Source: Yersinia hibernica
Lineage (GTDB): Bacteria; Pseudomonadota; Gammaproteobacteria; Enterobacterales; Enterobacteriaceae
Reading direction: 5' to 3'
Length of the DNA: 64,000 nt
Assembly (NCBI RefSeq): GCF_004124235.1
Contig: NZ_CP032487.1
Coordinates: forward strand, 558,001-622,000
The translations under genes and the position numbers were made by a program. A model generated the notes under the pieces. That model was not told where the DNA came from. It saw only the letters and a program-made list of their open reading frames with translations, and did no database searches. Shown here one piece after another: positions 12,681 to 21,503 of this stretch (position 1 is its first letter; each line of letters opens with the position of its first letter).

Positions 12681-13775
12681 GTGATCATCATTAGATATCT
12701 GGTACGGGAAACACTTAAGAGCCAAATTGCGATTCTGTTCATCCTGCTATTAATCTTCTTTAGTCAGAAGTTAGTTCGGATATTAGGCGCTGCGGTTGAT
12801 GGTGAAATCCCGACGAACTTAGTTTTATCCCTTTTAGGGCTTGGCGTGCCAGAAATGGCGCAACTTATCCTGCCATTGAGCTTATTCCTTGGCTTGCTAA
12901 TGACTTTGGGCCGATTGTATACGGAGAGTGAAATCACCGTGATGCATGCCTGCGGCATGGGTAAGAAGTCCTTGATTATGGCTGCATTAATTTTGGCGTT
13001 GATCACCTCGGCGCTTGCAGCAGTTAACACTATTTGGCTGGGGCCCTGGTCGTCTAAACATCAAGATGAAGTCTTGAGTGATGCCAGAGCGAACCCAAGT
13101 CTGGCCGCTTTGGCTGGCGGGCAGTTTAAATCTTCAACGGATGGCAATTCAGCCTTATTTATCGGTAATGTGTCGGGCAAAGAGTTTAACCGTGTATTTT
13201 TGGCACAATTGCGGCCAAACGGTAATCAGCGCCCCTCGGTTGTCGTGGCTGACAGTGGTTATATGACTGAACGGCCCGATGGCTCACAAGTGGTTATCTT
13301 GAACAAAGGTACCCGCTATGAAGGCACTGCGTTATTACGTGACTTCCGCATCACTGATTTTGTCGATTATCAGACCATCATTGGTCATCAGGAAGTTCAG
13401 CAAGATAACTCTGTGGCGGAACAGATGACAATGCGCCAACTGTGGCATGCCACCGAGCCTGAGGCCCGAGCTGAATTCCACTGGCGTCTGACATTGATTG
13501 TATCGGTCGTGATTATGGCATTGTTGGTGGTGCCGTTGAGCGTGGTCAACCCGCGTCAGGGCCGAGTATTAAGCATGTTACCGGCGATGTTGCTGTATCT
13601 GATTTTCTTCCTACTGCAAACCTCGCTGCGCTCCAATGCCAGTAAAGGCAAATTGGACCCGCTAGTATGGCTATGGGCAGTGAACGGTGCTTATTTGGCT
13701 CTGGCCGTGTTGTTAAACCTGTGGGACAGTCTGGCTGCCCGTAAGTTACGCGCCCGTTTGAGAGGTATTTTCTGA
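12681..13775 (+). CDS. lptF: LPS export permease LptF
   Basis: LptF is one of the two membrane subunits of the LptB2FG complex, which extracts lipopolysaccharide from the inner membrane. The gene starts with GTG at 12681 (MIIIRYLVRETLKSQ), as set by homology, and encodes 364 residues. Three membrane segments precede a periplasmic beta-jellyroll (about residues 125-265), and three more follow, including VVPLSVVNPRQGRVLSMLPA. The stop overlaps the lptG start by one base (TGATG), so the two are translationally coupled. The pepA gene diverges upstream, as in E. coli. Confidence 0.96.
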   Translation: MIIIRYLVRETLKSQIAILFILLLIFFSQKLVRILGAAVDGEIPTNLVLSLLGLGVPEMAQLILPLSLFLGLLMTLGRLYTESEITVMHACGMGKKSLIMAALILALITSALAAVNTIWLGPWSSKHQDEVLSDARANPSLAALAGGQFKSSTDGNSALFIGNVSGKEFNRVFLAQLRPNGNQRPSVVVADSGYMTERPDGSQVVILNKGTRYEGTALLRDFRITDFVDYQTIIGHQEVQQDNSVAEQMTMRQLWHATEPEARAEFHWRLTLIVSVVIMALLVVPLSVVNPRQGRVLSMLPAMLLYLIFFLLQTSLRSNASKGKLDPLVWLWAVNGAYLALAVLLNLWDSLAARKLRARLRGIF

Positions 13776-14845
13776 TGTTTGGCGTATTAGACCGTTATAT
13801 CGGGCGGACTATCCTCAATACTATCTTGATGACCTTATTCATGCTGGTGTCGTTATCCGGCATCATCAAGTTTGTCGAACAGTTACGTAGAGTCGGGCAG
13901 GGTGATTATTCAGCCGCTTCGGCCGGGATGTTTACCTTACTGACGATACCAAAAGATATTGAGATTTTCTTCCCGATGGCTGCGCTGCTAGGGGCGCTGC
14001 TGGGCTTGGGGTCACTGGCTACCCGTAGTGAATTGGTGGTTATGCAAGCCTCTGGTTTTACTCGGATGCAGATTGCCGCCTCGGTGATGAAAACCGCTAT
14101 TCCGCTAGTGTTGCTCACCATGGCCATCGGCGAGTGGGTTGCACCACAAGGCGAGCAAATGGCGCGTAATTTCCGTGCGCAGCAAATGTACGGCGGTTCA
14201 TTGCTATCAACACAATCTGGCTTGTGGGCAAAAGACGGCTCCGACTTTATTTATATCCAGCGCGTATCGGGCGACAAAGAGCTCACTGGGGTCAATATTT
14301 ATCATTTTGATAAACAGGATCGTTTGCTCTCGGTTCGCTATGCGGCCACCGCCACTTTTGAAGACAATCTGTGGCGTTTATCGCAAGTTGATGAATCTGA
14401 CCTCAGTAATCCTAATAAGGTGACTGGCTCGCAGACATTAACCGGTGAATGGAAAACGAACCTGACACCCGAGAAACTGGGGGTGGTTGCCATGAATCCA
14501 GATTCACTCTCTATCAGTGGATTGCACGATTACAGCAAATATCTGCGACAAAGTGGCCAGGAATCGAACCGCTACGAACTGAACATGTGGGGCAAGATAT
14601 TTGCGCCATTCTCGGTTGCGGTGATGATGCTGATGGCGCTGTCATTTATCTTTGGTCCGTTACGCAGTGTGGCAATGGGGGTTCGGGTCGTCACCGGTAT
14701 CTTCTTTGGTTTTGTTTTCTACGTATTGGATCAGATTTTTGGCCCACTCAGCTTGGTTTACAATATCCCGCCGGTGATCGGCGCGCTGTTGCCGAGTATA
14801 CTTTTTCTCCTAATCAGTGTTTATTTGCTGCTAAAACGCCGTTGA
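13775..14845 (+). CDS. lptG: LPS export permease LptG
   Basis: LptG pairs with LptF in the LPS transporter. The protein is 356 residues, starting MFGVLDRYIGRTILNTI, with three N-terminal membrane segments, a periplasmic jellyroll (about residues 130-260) and three C-terminal segments ending LLPSILFLLISVYLLLKRR. Conserved are EIFFPMAALLGALLGLG (about 62-78) and the FGPLRSVAMGVRVV coupling region (about 288-301). The gene begins on the last base of lptF. A hairpin overlapping its stop codon probably ends the operon, just before leuX. Confidence 0.96.
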   Translation: MFGVLDRYIGRTILNTILMTLFMLVSLSGIIKFVEQLRRVGQGDYSAASAGMFTLLTIPKDIEIFFPMAALLGALLGLGSLATRSELVVMQASGFTRMQIAASVMKTAIPLVLLTMAIGEWVAPQGEQMARNFRAQQMYGGSLLSTQSGLWAKDGSDFIYIQRVSGDKELTGVNIYHFDKQDRLLSVRYAATATFEDNLWRLSQVDESDLSNPNKVTGSQTLTGEWKTNLTPEKLGVVAMNPDSLSISGLHDYSKYLRQSGQESNRYELNMWGKIFAPFSVAVMMLMALSFIFGPLRSVAMGVRVVTGIFFGFVFYVLDQIFGPLSLVYNIPPVIGALLPSILFLLISVYLLLKRR

Positions 14846-14857
14846 TGGCGGTTTTTT
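14833..14857 (+). terminator. Terminator overlapping the lptG stop codon
   Basis: The arms aaaacgcc and ggcggtttt surround the TGA stop and are followed by a T-run, a compact intrinsic terminator for lptFG. Confidence 0.65.
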
Positions 14858-14889
14858 CAACACTTAGACTAAACATGATGGGATAACAG

Positions 14890-14917
14890 TTGCATGCGGA
14901 TCTCAGGTAAGTATAAT
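14890..14917 (+). promoter_or_regulatory. Sigma-70 promoter of leuX
   Basis: A -35 box TTGCAT (14890-14895) and a perfect -10 box TATAAT (14912-14917) are 16 bases apart. They lie 29 bases before the tRNA. Confidence 0.65.
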
Positions 14918-14946
14918 TCACCTCGTTCTCCGCATACTACTTCAGT

Positions 14947-15031
14947 GCCGAAGTGGCGAAATCGGTAGACGCAGTTGATTCAAAATCAACCGCCGCGAGG
15001 CATGCCGGTTCGATTCCGGCCTTCGGCACCA
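14947..15031 (+). tRNA. leuX: tRNA-Leu (anticodon CAA)
   Basis: This 85-base gene has the acceptor arms GCCGAAG and CTTCGGC with encoded ACCA. The D-arm is followed by an anticodon stem ttgat/atcaa with loop TTCAAAA, giving anticodon CAA, then a long class II variable arm and the T-arm CCGGTTCGATTCCGG. This is the leuX-type tRNA, a well-known P4-family integration target. The gene is intact because the island brought in, or left unchanged, the 3' end. Confidence 0.96.
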
Positions 15032-15039
15032 TTAGTATG
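15015..15039 (+). repeat. attL: left attachment site of the island
   Basis: The 25 bases TCCGGCCTTCGGCACCATTAGTATG cover the 3' end of leuX and the first bases after it. A copy lacking one G lies at 51300-51323. Together they bound the 36-kb island. Confidence 0.8.
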
Positions 15040-15044
15040 TAAAT

Positions 15045-15069
15045 AGACCTCAACTGAGGTCTTTTTTTA
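15045..15069 (+). terminator. Terminator after leuX
   Basis: The stem agacctc/gaggtct with a four-base loop is followed by TTTTTTT. It ends leuX transcription before the integrase gene. Confidence 0.75.
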
Positions 15070-15144
15070 TGCCTGAAATCCAGTATTTACCCATCATTCC
15101 CGCTATATTAACTCTCTCAAGGTCAATCGACTTCAACGTACATC

Positions 15145-15202
15145 TACCAACAGATGTTGGTACAGATGATGGTATTTCCGGTTCGATAATGCTTGTACCA
15201 AC
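15145..15202 (+). repeat. Integrase arm-site-like repeats in the int promoter
   Basis: The inverted repeat TACCAAC-AGAT-GTTGGTA (15145-15162) continues as GTTGGTAC, and a further inverted copy GTACCAAC lies at 15195-15202, just before the integrase ribosome site (gggagggg). The same GTTGGTA(C) octamer recurs twice beside attR. These fit arm-type integrase binding sites that may also autoregulate int. Confidence 0.55.
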
Positions 15203-15217
15203 AGGGAGGGGATAAGC

Positions 15218-16477
15218 ATGGCTCTAACAGATATCAAAGTCAGAACAGCTAAGCCAACAGATAAGCAATATAAGCTGACTGATGGCAACGGTATGCATCT
15301 TCTCGTCCATCCCAATGGTTCTAAATACTGGCGTTTGCAATACCGATTTGGCGGAAAGCAAAAAATGCTGGCTTTAGGAGTTTACCCTGACGTATCTCTT
15401 GCAGATGCCAGAGCCCGCCGTGATGAAGCTCGTAAGCTTTTGGCAAACAGCATCGATCCGGGAGATAAAAAGAAAAATGATAAGGTTGAGCTGGAAGAAG
15501 CGCGTACTTTTGAGCAGCTTGCTATTGAGTGGCATGCCACAAATAAAAAGTGGTCGGAAGAACATAGTCGACGAGTGCTCAAAAGCCTAATGGACAACCT
15601 CTTTCCAGCCATAGGTAAGCGGAATATTGCTGATCTCAAAACTCGAGACCTGCTAGCCCCAATCAAAGCGGTAGAGTTGTCGGGGCGACTAGAGGTGGCA
15701 TCCCGTCTACAGCAGCGCACTACTGCAATTATGAGATATGCCGTTCAGAGTGGTTTACTTGATTACAATCCCGCGCAAGAGATGGTTGGTGCTGTCGCTT
15801 CAAGTAACCGTCAGCATAGACCTGCATTAGAGTTGAAACGTATTACCGAACTGCTTCAACGGATTGATAACTATACCGGCAGGCCTCTAACTCGCCTTGC
15901 TGTTGAGCTAACCCTTCTTGTTTTCATTCGTTCCAGCGAATTGCGTTTTGCCCGATGGTCTGAGATCGATTTTGAAACATCAATGTGGACGATTCCAGCC
16001 GAGCGAGAAGCTATCGAAGGGGTAAAACACTCACAGCGTGGCTCAAAAATGCGCACACCTCATTTGGTGCCGTTATCTCGTCAGGCGTTAGCAATCCTTA
16101 AACAGGTACACAAACTTAGTGGCGATCGCGATTTTGTTTTCATTGGCGATCACGACCATCGCAAACCGATGAGTGAGAACACGGTGAACAAGGCGCTGCG
16201 CGTTATGGGTTATGACACGAAGGTAGAGGTTTGTGGACATGGTTTCAGAACAATGGCCTGTAGTTCGTTGATTGAGTCTGGATTGTGGTCGAGGGATGCC
16301 GTGGAACGGCAAATGAGCCATATGGAACGTAACTCAGTACGTGCTGCTTACATTCATAAAGCTGAGCATCTGGATGAGCGCAGACTGATGCTGCAGTGGT
16401 GGGCTGATTTTCTGGATGTTAATCGGGAAGGGGTAGTGAGTCCTTTTGATTTTGCGAAAATTAATTCAGGGAAATAG
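15218..16477 (+). CDS. P4-type tyrosine integrase
   Basis: This site-specific recombinase catalyses insertion and excision of the island at leuX. The 419-residue protein has the P4-type N-terminal DUF4102 arm-binding domain (MALTDIKVRTAKPTDKQY; GNGMHLLVHPNGSKYWRLQY; LGVYPDVSLADARARRDEAR). A core-binding SAM-like domain follows (about residues 100-185), then the catalytic domain. Catalytic residues seen are Arg in RSSELRFARW (about 239), His/Arg in HGFR (about 346-349), His in QMSHMERN and the nucleophile Tyr in AAYIHKAEH (about 380). It begins 186 bases after leuX, directed away from it, the standard P4-island layout. All active-site residues are present, so it may be functional. Confidence 0.95.
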   Translation: MALTDIKVRTAKPTDKQYKLTDGNGMHLLVHPNGSKYWRLQYRFGGKQKMLALGVYPDVSLADARARRDEARKLLANSIDPGDKKKNDKVELEEARTFEQLAIEWHATNKKWSEEHSRRVLKSLMDNLFPAIGKRNIADLKTRDLLAPIKAVELSGRLEVASRLQQRTTAIMRYAVQSGLLDYNPAQEMVGAVASSNRQHRPALELKRITELLQRIDNYTGRPLTRLAVELTLLVFIRSSELRFARWSEIDFETSMWTIPAEREAIEGVKHSQRGSKMRTPHLVPLSRQALAILKQVHKLSGDRDFVFIGDHDHRKPMSENTVNKALRVMGYDTKVEVCGHGFRTMACSSLIESGLWSRDAVERQMSHMERNSVRAAYIHKAEHLDERRLMLQWWADFLDVNREGVVSPFDFAKINSGK

Positions 16478-17458
16478 ATAAGCCTTATTGAGTATAGTAT
16501 TTGTAACATACGACATAGTGTTGCTGGCGATCTATCTCCAAGAGGACCTTTGATAAAAAAATGTCAGTAAAGCAGGCATCTGAACATGAGGATGGTTGGA
16601 TGTCTGCTTTAAGCTTCACTGAATAGATTAACAAATACTTAATTTCATCTATTTACATACTTCAGGAAGCATGCTTTTAATTGGCGTGTTTTTGTGCAAC
16701 TGTTCCCACGAAAATAATATCATGATCTTAATATATTTTCTCGATGCCATTTTAGATAGTGATGATGCTGTGCCGAGAATGGTGGGATATTTTCAGGTAA
16801 GTTTAGTTGTGTTTTTACTTCAAAATCAAGTTCAGTGCTAATTAAGATGTGCCCATTATTACTAAATGACAGCCATCCTTGGTCAAAAAGAGCATCAATA
16901 TGAGCTGCCAATATTATTCCATTATAAGGATCCAGTCGCTCATGACCATTCTGGCACGCGGCCCAAGGCTTAATATGGCTAGCCCTTAACAGAGGTTGAA
17001 AAGAAATACCAGTTATAGGACAGGCAGGGAACAGTTTAAGGCATTTTTTCCTGAATTCACCTTGTCCAAGCCTTGAAGCGATTAATCGTTCTTTCATCGT
17101 TTCATCCAGACTTTTATCTTGTTGAATAGGTAATATATCAGCCAGTTTTTGTTCTGAGGGGGTTATCGACAGCCAAGATAGAATTTTTTGTTCAATAAGT
17201 GACTCTGATAGTTTGTTCATTTTGTTCATAACAGTCTGAGCAGACAACGGGAGCTCGCCAGGAGAACCATCAGCATTCCGCCAGCCTGTGCGTACAACAC
17301 TTAGCCACGAATCAAAACGATCACGGTGGTTTTTTAGACTGTTATAAAATTCAATTCTCGTCTTACCTGCACCAAATGTTGGATAAAATAGTGATATTGC
17401 AGCTTTCCATGTGTCAACACCTAGAACTTCAGGAGGCTTTTTTTTTCCATACTTAGCC

Positions 17459-18773
17459 GAGACTGTAATTAAAATTGTGTAATTGCCTGTTTTTGATATG
17501 TTCACTCCAACAACGGAGACAGGCAAATTATGGACGAGAAGAAACTTAAAGCTCTCGCTGCAGAACTGGCTAAAGGCCTCAAAACCGAGGCCGATCTCAA
17601 TGCGTTTTCCCGTATGCTGACGAAGCTTACCGTCGAAACAGCGCTCAATGCAGAGCTGACTGAACACCTCGGACACGAGAAAAATGCCCCAAAAACCGGT
17701 TCAAATACCCGCAACGGCTATTCATCCAAAACGCTGCTGTGCGACGATGGCGAGATTGAACTGAGCACGCCTCGTGACCGTGAAAATACCTTCGAGCCAC
17801 AGCTTATCAAGAAAAATCAGACGCGTATCACGCAGATGGACAGCCAGATTTTGTCCCTGTACGCCAAAGGCATGACAACCCGTGAAATCGTCGCCACATT
17901 CAAGGAAATGTACGATGCGGACGTGTCACCCACGCTGATATCTAAAGTCACCGATGCGGTTAAAGAACAGGTTGCTGAATGGCAAAGTCGGCCTCTGGAT
18001 GCGCTGTATCCCATTGTTTATCTTGACTGTATCGTGGTGAAAGTTCGTCAAAGTGGTAGCGTGATAAACAAAGCGGTGTTCCTCGCTCTCGGCATTAATA
18101 CTGAAGGTCAGAAAGAACTTCTGGGCATGTGGCTGGCTGAAAACGAAGGGGCGAAGTTCTGGCTCAGTGTGCTGACGGAGCTTAAAAACCGGGGCCTTCA
18201 GGATATTCTGATTGCCTGTGTGGACGGCCTGAAAGGCTTCCCGGATGCGATAAACAGCGTGTATCCACAGACGCATATCCAGCTTTGCATCATTCACATG
18301 GTGCGCAACAGCCTGAAATACGTGTCGTGGAAGGACTACAAAGCCGTCACCAGCGGACTGAAAACGGTGTATCAGGCTCCGACAGAAGCGGCGGCACTGA
18401 TGGCGCTGGATAACTTCGCGGCAACCTGGGACGATAAATACCCGCAAATCAGCAAAAGCTGGCGTGCGCACTGGGGAAATCTCAATACGTTCTTTGGCTA
18501 CCCGCCCGACATCCGCAAAGCCATCTACACCACTAATGCTATCGAATCGCTGAACAGCGTGATCCGTGCAGCTATCAAAAAGCGCAAAGTGTTCCCGACA
18601 GACGACTCAGTGAGAAAGGTTATTTATCTGGCGATCAAGGATGCTTCAAAAAAATGGAGTATGCCGATCCAGAACTGGCGGCTGGCGATGAGTCGTTTTA
18701 TTATCGAGTTCGGTGACCGCCTGAGCGATCACCTTTAATATGGTGGCAGTTACACAGAATTATTTACAGGGTC
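17459..18773 (+). mobile_element. IS256-family insertion sequence, complete
   Basis: The 1,315-base element is bounded by imperfect 29-base terminal inverted repeats, left beginning GAGACTGTAATT and right (reverse complement) GACCCTGTAAAT, both ending TGCC. The target duplication ACTTAGCC is present at 17451-17458 and 18774-18781. It encodes one transposase of 402 residues and interrupts the HNH gene at codon 18. The intact direct repeats suggest fairly recent insertion. Confidence 0.88.
17530..18738 (+). CDS. IS256-family transposase (mutator type)
   Basis: This DDE transposase has 402 residues. Seen are the N-terminal DNA-binding part (MDEKKLKALAAELAKGLK; RNGYSSKTL), the helical TTREIVATFKEMY region, and the catalytic core with Asp in VYLDCIVVK (about residue 164), Asp in IACVDGLKGF (about 230) and Glu in YTTNAIESLNSVIR (about 337), plus the IS256-type CxxH-like QLCIIHMVRNSLKYV. 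The frame is intact and all catalytic residues are present, so the element may be active. It is read opposite to the interrupted HNH gene. Confidence 0.95.
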   Translation: MDEKKLKALAAELAKGLKTEADLNAFSRMLTKLTVETALNAELTEHLGHEKNAPKTGSNTRNGYSSKTLLCDDGEIELSTPRDRENTFEPQLIKKNQTRITQMDSQILSLYAKGMTTREIVATFKEMYDADVSPTLISKVTDAVKEQVAEWQSRPLDALYPIVYLDCIVVKVRQSGSVINKAVFLALGINTEGQKELLGMWLAENEGAKFWLSVLTELKNRGLQDILIACVDGLKGFPDAINSVYPQTHIQLCIIHMVRNSLKYVSWKDYKAVTSGLKTVYQAPTEAAALMALDNFAATWDDKYPQISKSWRAHWGNLNTFFGYPPDIRKAIYTTNAIESLNSVIRAAIKKRKVFPTDDSVRKVIYLAIKDASKKWSMPIQNWRLAMSRFIIEFGDRLSDHL

Positions 18774-18874
18774 ACTTAGCCAGATACCAAGCTACTTCTA
18801 ATAATCCACTTTCATATGTATTCATTTTTTTTATCCTTAGCACGAAGATTCATTTTTATATCAAGCTGAACAAA

Positions 18875-19636
18875 TTAAATCAGACTAATGATATTTGTGT
18901 TTATAAGAGAGTACAGATGATCACTAAGTGCTTCTGGAATCCCTCCGCCTGTAATAAGAACTCCTGCTTCAATGTTTCTCTCCATGGCATACCCAGTTAG
19001 ATTTGCGCTTGTAATAAAACAAGTGTGACCATCGGCAACAATTACTTTCGCATGCACGCGACCTTCTGAAAATTCATTGTTTTTATTATTCCAGGCGTAA
19101 ATATGTGCGCCAGGTATAAGCGTCTGCATCTTACCGATTATATCAATATTGATACTGCCACCATGCTCTTGTGAAGATTCCAGCAACATTGTAATGGTAA
19201 CGCCACGCTTTATAGCCATATTCAATTCATTCACAATACTCGACACATCATAGGCAACAAAGCTGGTAATAAATAAAGACTGTTTTGCCGCATTGATTAT
19301 TTGTAGCAGCACTTGCTCTGTACGGCGAACAGATACAAAAGGTGTTGTTGGACCAGTCCATACAAGTTCAGTACTTTGCTCAGAGCTAACTTTAAAGTAA
19401 ACATGGCTTGCAGCAAGAAGCATAGATGCTAGTTCATCTGAACTGACCATGGTGTTTCGCCATGCAATTGCTAGTCTCTCAATAGCTTTACTTGCCTTGG
19501 GAGTTCCTACTGCACCTGGCAGTACCAGCAGAGCCTTGCAGGCTTCAGTCCGTCGAATTCGGCCAGCGATCGCTTGTATCTTTTCAGGAGAAACTAGACA
19601 AACTAGCTCGGCAACAGCATCTAAGAGTTCATCCAT
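18875..19636 (-). CDS. drmC: DISARM protein DrmC, phospholipase D-like
   Basis: DrmC is the PLD-superfamily member of DISARM phage-defence systems, and is reported to be partly dispensable. The start MDELLDAVAEL at 19636 comes one base after the drmB stop and gives 253 residues. The PLDc_2 domain begins near residue 100 (VLLQIINAAKQSLFITSF) and has one HKD motif, HAKVIVADGHTCFITSANLTG (about residues 199-219). Only one HKD is visible, so a dimer would be needed for a full active site. It is the last intact gene of the leftward DISARM run; the HNH gene follows. Confidence 0.88.
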   Translation of the reverse strand: MDELLDAVAELVCLVSPEKIQAIAGRIRRTEACKALLVLPGAVGTPKASKAIERLAIAWRNTMVSSDELASMLLAASHVYFKVSSEQSTELVWTGPTTPFVSVRRTEQVLLQIINAAKQSLFITSFVAYDVSSIVNELNMAIKRGVTITMLLESSQEHGGSINIDIIGKMQTLIPGAHIYAWNNKNNEFSEGRVHAKVIVADGHTCFITSANLTGYAMERNIEAGVLITGGGIPEALSDHLYSLINTNIISLI

Positions 19637-19637
19637 G

Positions 19638-21503
19638 TTAAAAACCCTTAAAAAATGCAGCGTGAATACGCTCAAGTGTTGGTACTAATAGTGATCGATC
19701 CAAATAGCGATTGCCTTGCTCACAAGAGGTTTCTGCTACCAGAGTACATGCATGGCAGGCTGCGGCATGTAATGACCGATCTTTCTCCGGGTTATGTTCA
19801 GAACATAGTGGGTCAGAAGAACAGATCTTAGAACGATTTAATGCTTGTACCAGCAGGCGACCAAGATTCTCTGGTTTACCAAGATCTACAAGACCACCCA
19901 GTGTGCCATCAGAATCAGCTGCTGCCGTGTAGATCAAGATACCAGCTTGTGGACTGCCGTTTGATGTATCAGCATAGATACGTTCGCGAATACTTGCTGC
20001 GTTGTATCCACATTCCAGGGCTAGTTCACGGATCAACAAATGAGATAGGGTATGCAGCATGGCATATCGGATACCTGGGTAATCTTCATTCGGATCGAGA
20101 TTACGAGAGTTACGCCAACCGGTATGCCCACCACGAAGCATCTTGTCTACTTGCTTGACGGCATCCAGTGATTCCCAATCTACAAGAGCTTTTTCATCGA
20201 ATTGGATGAAGATACCTTCCCCATGCACCTGGTTAGCTGGCACCCATTCAGGTTTATTGCGTGCCAAGCTAGCCATCTGAGGACGTTCATTTATCTCTCC
20301 GGATCCTTCTGGCGCCTCTACTCGAGTAAAACCAAGCAGAGCATTAACCTCTCGTAGTCGTTCAAGTAGTAATACACGGCTGATGTACGGTATGAATTGT
20401 GCTGGGGTTCCGATCTTCTTACTCATGAAGTGTGGATAATCCGTGGGAGGGTTGGCCTCTGTCAGCACTTCCCATTCTGGACCTTTGATATCGGCTTCAC
20501 CTACAAATTCGCTATCGCCACCAGAACGATGCATTTCGATGGCTGACCAGATGTCTGACACGCTATATTTGTCGATTCCAGGGAGACCGCCAGTTAGCTT
20601 GAGTGTCTGCACAACGATGGGAACCATGACTTCAGCTGTAATTGCTTCAAAGAACGGCCATCCATCTTGAATCAACTGACTGAGAGGATTTTTTGTTTGG
20701 GGTATGGCCAATGCAGAAAGCGTTATCGGAAACCAGCTGTTTGTGGCTCCTAGCAGTACTGCCCGTGGTTCTTCACCGCAGTCAATGTCGAATTGATCCA
20801 AATGTGGGTGGCGACCTCGACAAGCTGGAAGATTTTCTTTACCGGCTTTGCCGAAGGCATGGGCCATGCTTCGTGATGCCTCACAGCTATCACACCGTAC
20901 CCACAGGTTTTCGGTTTGTAAGGATGCACCGCTCTCAAAGAAGCGCAGTGTCCCTTTGCAGGTACTATTGCCACCATGGACAAAGTAGTGCCAAGGAAAG
21001 TCATCTAGGTGACCGTCACGACAGGCAAGCAGAAAACGTGCTGGAACGGCATCAGCATCCTTAGCGGGTAAATTCCTTTTAGAACCTGTACAACCTTTGT
21101 GAACAAAGCGAGTTCGTTCGGCCCTGAATCGATCCTCTCTGATCTCAAGCAGACCATCATCAAAGGGCGACAACAAACCACACTTTACACAGCGCATCCA
21201 GCGAGGAAATGGACGAACAGGTACACCTATGTTGGCCTCGGCTGACCAAGGGTCAACGAGCTCACTTTTCTGAAAGGGCGGCATTCTCAAATTTTCGACT
21301 TGTGATCCTAATACTTTCCGAACAGCAGCAAGAAGCCGGGCCTCTTGAATTGGCTGGCAGCGATCTCGCTCCCACTGGTCAATACCTAGTGTCACTACAG
21401 ATAGGCTCGGTAGATCGATTAGCGCGCCAGGCCCATAAGTCCATAGCAACTGGCTTGGGCGTACTTCGCCGACTGGAGTTTTGTTATTGATGATCATATT
21501 CAA
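19638..21503 (-). CDS. drmB: DISARM protein DrmB (DUF1998)
   Basis: DrmB is a core DISARM protein that forms a complex with the helicase DrmA on DNA. The 621-residue protein begins with the family start VGEVRPSQLLWTYGPGALIDLP. Cysteine pairs that look zinc-binding lie at CVKCGLLSPF (about residue 108) and CDSCEAS (about 205), and a DUF1998 C-terminal block covers HTLSHLLIRELALECGYNAASIRERIY and CHACTLVAETSCEQGNRYLDRSLLVP (about 580-605). Its ATG overlaps the drmA stop by four bases (ATGA), so it is translationally coupled to drmA. Confidence 0.92.
   Translation of the reverse strand: MNMIINNKTPVGEVRPSQLLWTYGPGALIDLPSLSVVTLGIDQWERDRCQPIQEARLLAAVRKVLGSQVENLRMPPFQKSELVDPWSAEANIGVPVRPFPRWMRCVKCGLLSPFDDGLLEIREDRFRAERTRFVHKGCTGSKRNLPAKDADAVPARFLLACRDGHLDDFPWHYFVHGGNSTCKGTLRFFESGASLQTENLWVRCDSCEASRSMAHAFGKAGKENLPACRGRHPHLDQFDIDCGEEPRAVLLGATNSWFPITLSALAIPQTKNPLSQLIQDGWPFFEAITAEVMVPIVVQTLKLTGGLPGIDKYSVSDIWSAIEMHRSGGDSEFVGEADIKGPEWEVLTEANPPTDYPHFMSKKIGTPAQFIPYISRVLLLERLREVNALLGFTRVEAPEGSGEINERPQMASLARNKPEWVPANQVHGEGIFIQFDEKALVDWESLDAVKQVDKMLRGGHTGWRNSRNLDPNEDYPGIRYAMLHTLSHLLIRELALECGYNAASIRERIYADTSNGSPQAGILIYTAAADSDGTLGGLVDLGKPENLGRLLVQALNRSKICSSDPLCSEHNPEKDRSLHAAACHACTLVAETSCEQGNRYLDRSLLVPTLERIHAAFFKGF

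Larger units (their letters stand above)
16720..18825 (-). pseudogene. HNH endonuclease gene split by an IS256-family element
   Basis: Removing the insertion and one copy of its target repeat restores a continuous frame. It starts at an ATG at 18823-18825 with ribosome site AAGGAT, reads MNTYESGLLEVAWYLAKYGK, and joins the 3' part, KKPPEVLGVDTWKAAISLF. The C-terminal half has a full HNH_2-type domain: PACPITGISFQPLLRASHIKPWA followed by CQNGHERLDPYNGIILAAHIDALFDQGW, with the Cys, His and Asn residues expected of a metal-dependent nuclease. The restored protein is about 275 residues. It follows drmC by 49 bases in the same direction and may have been the last gene of the defence operon. Without its first 18 codons and its own promoter it is probably inactive, although a chimeric start inside the IS exists. 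Confidence 0.75.

Noticed and set aside
17530..17676. Extension of the HNH reading frame into the transposon as its true N-terminus
   Set aside because: That part is antisense to the transposase; the real start lies on the other side of the insertion, as the target repeats show.
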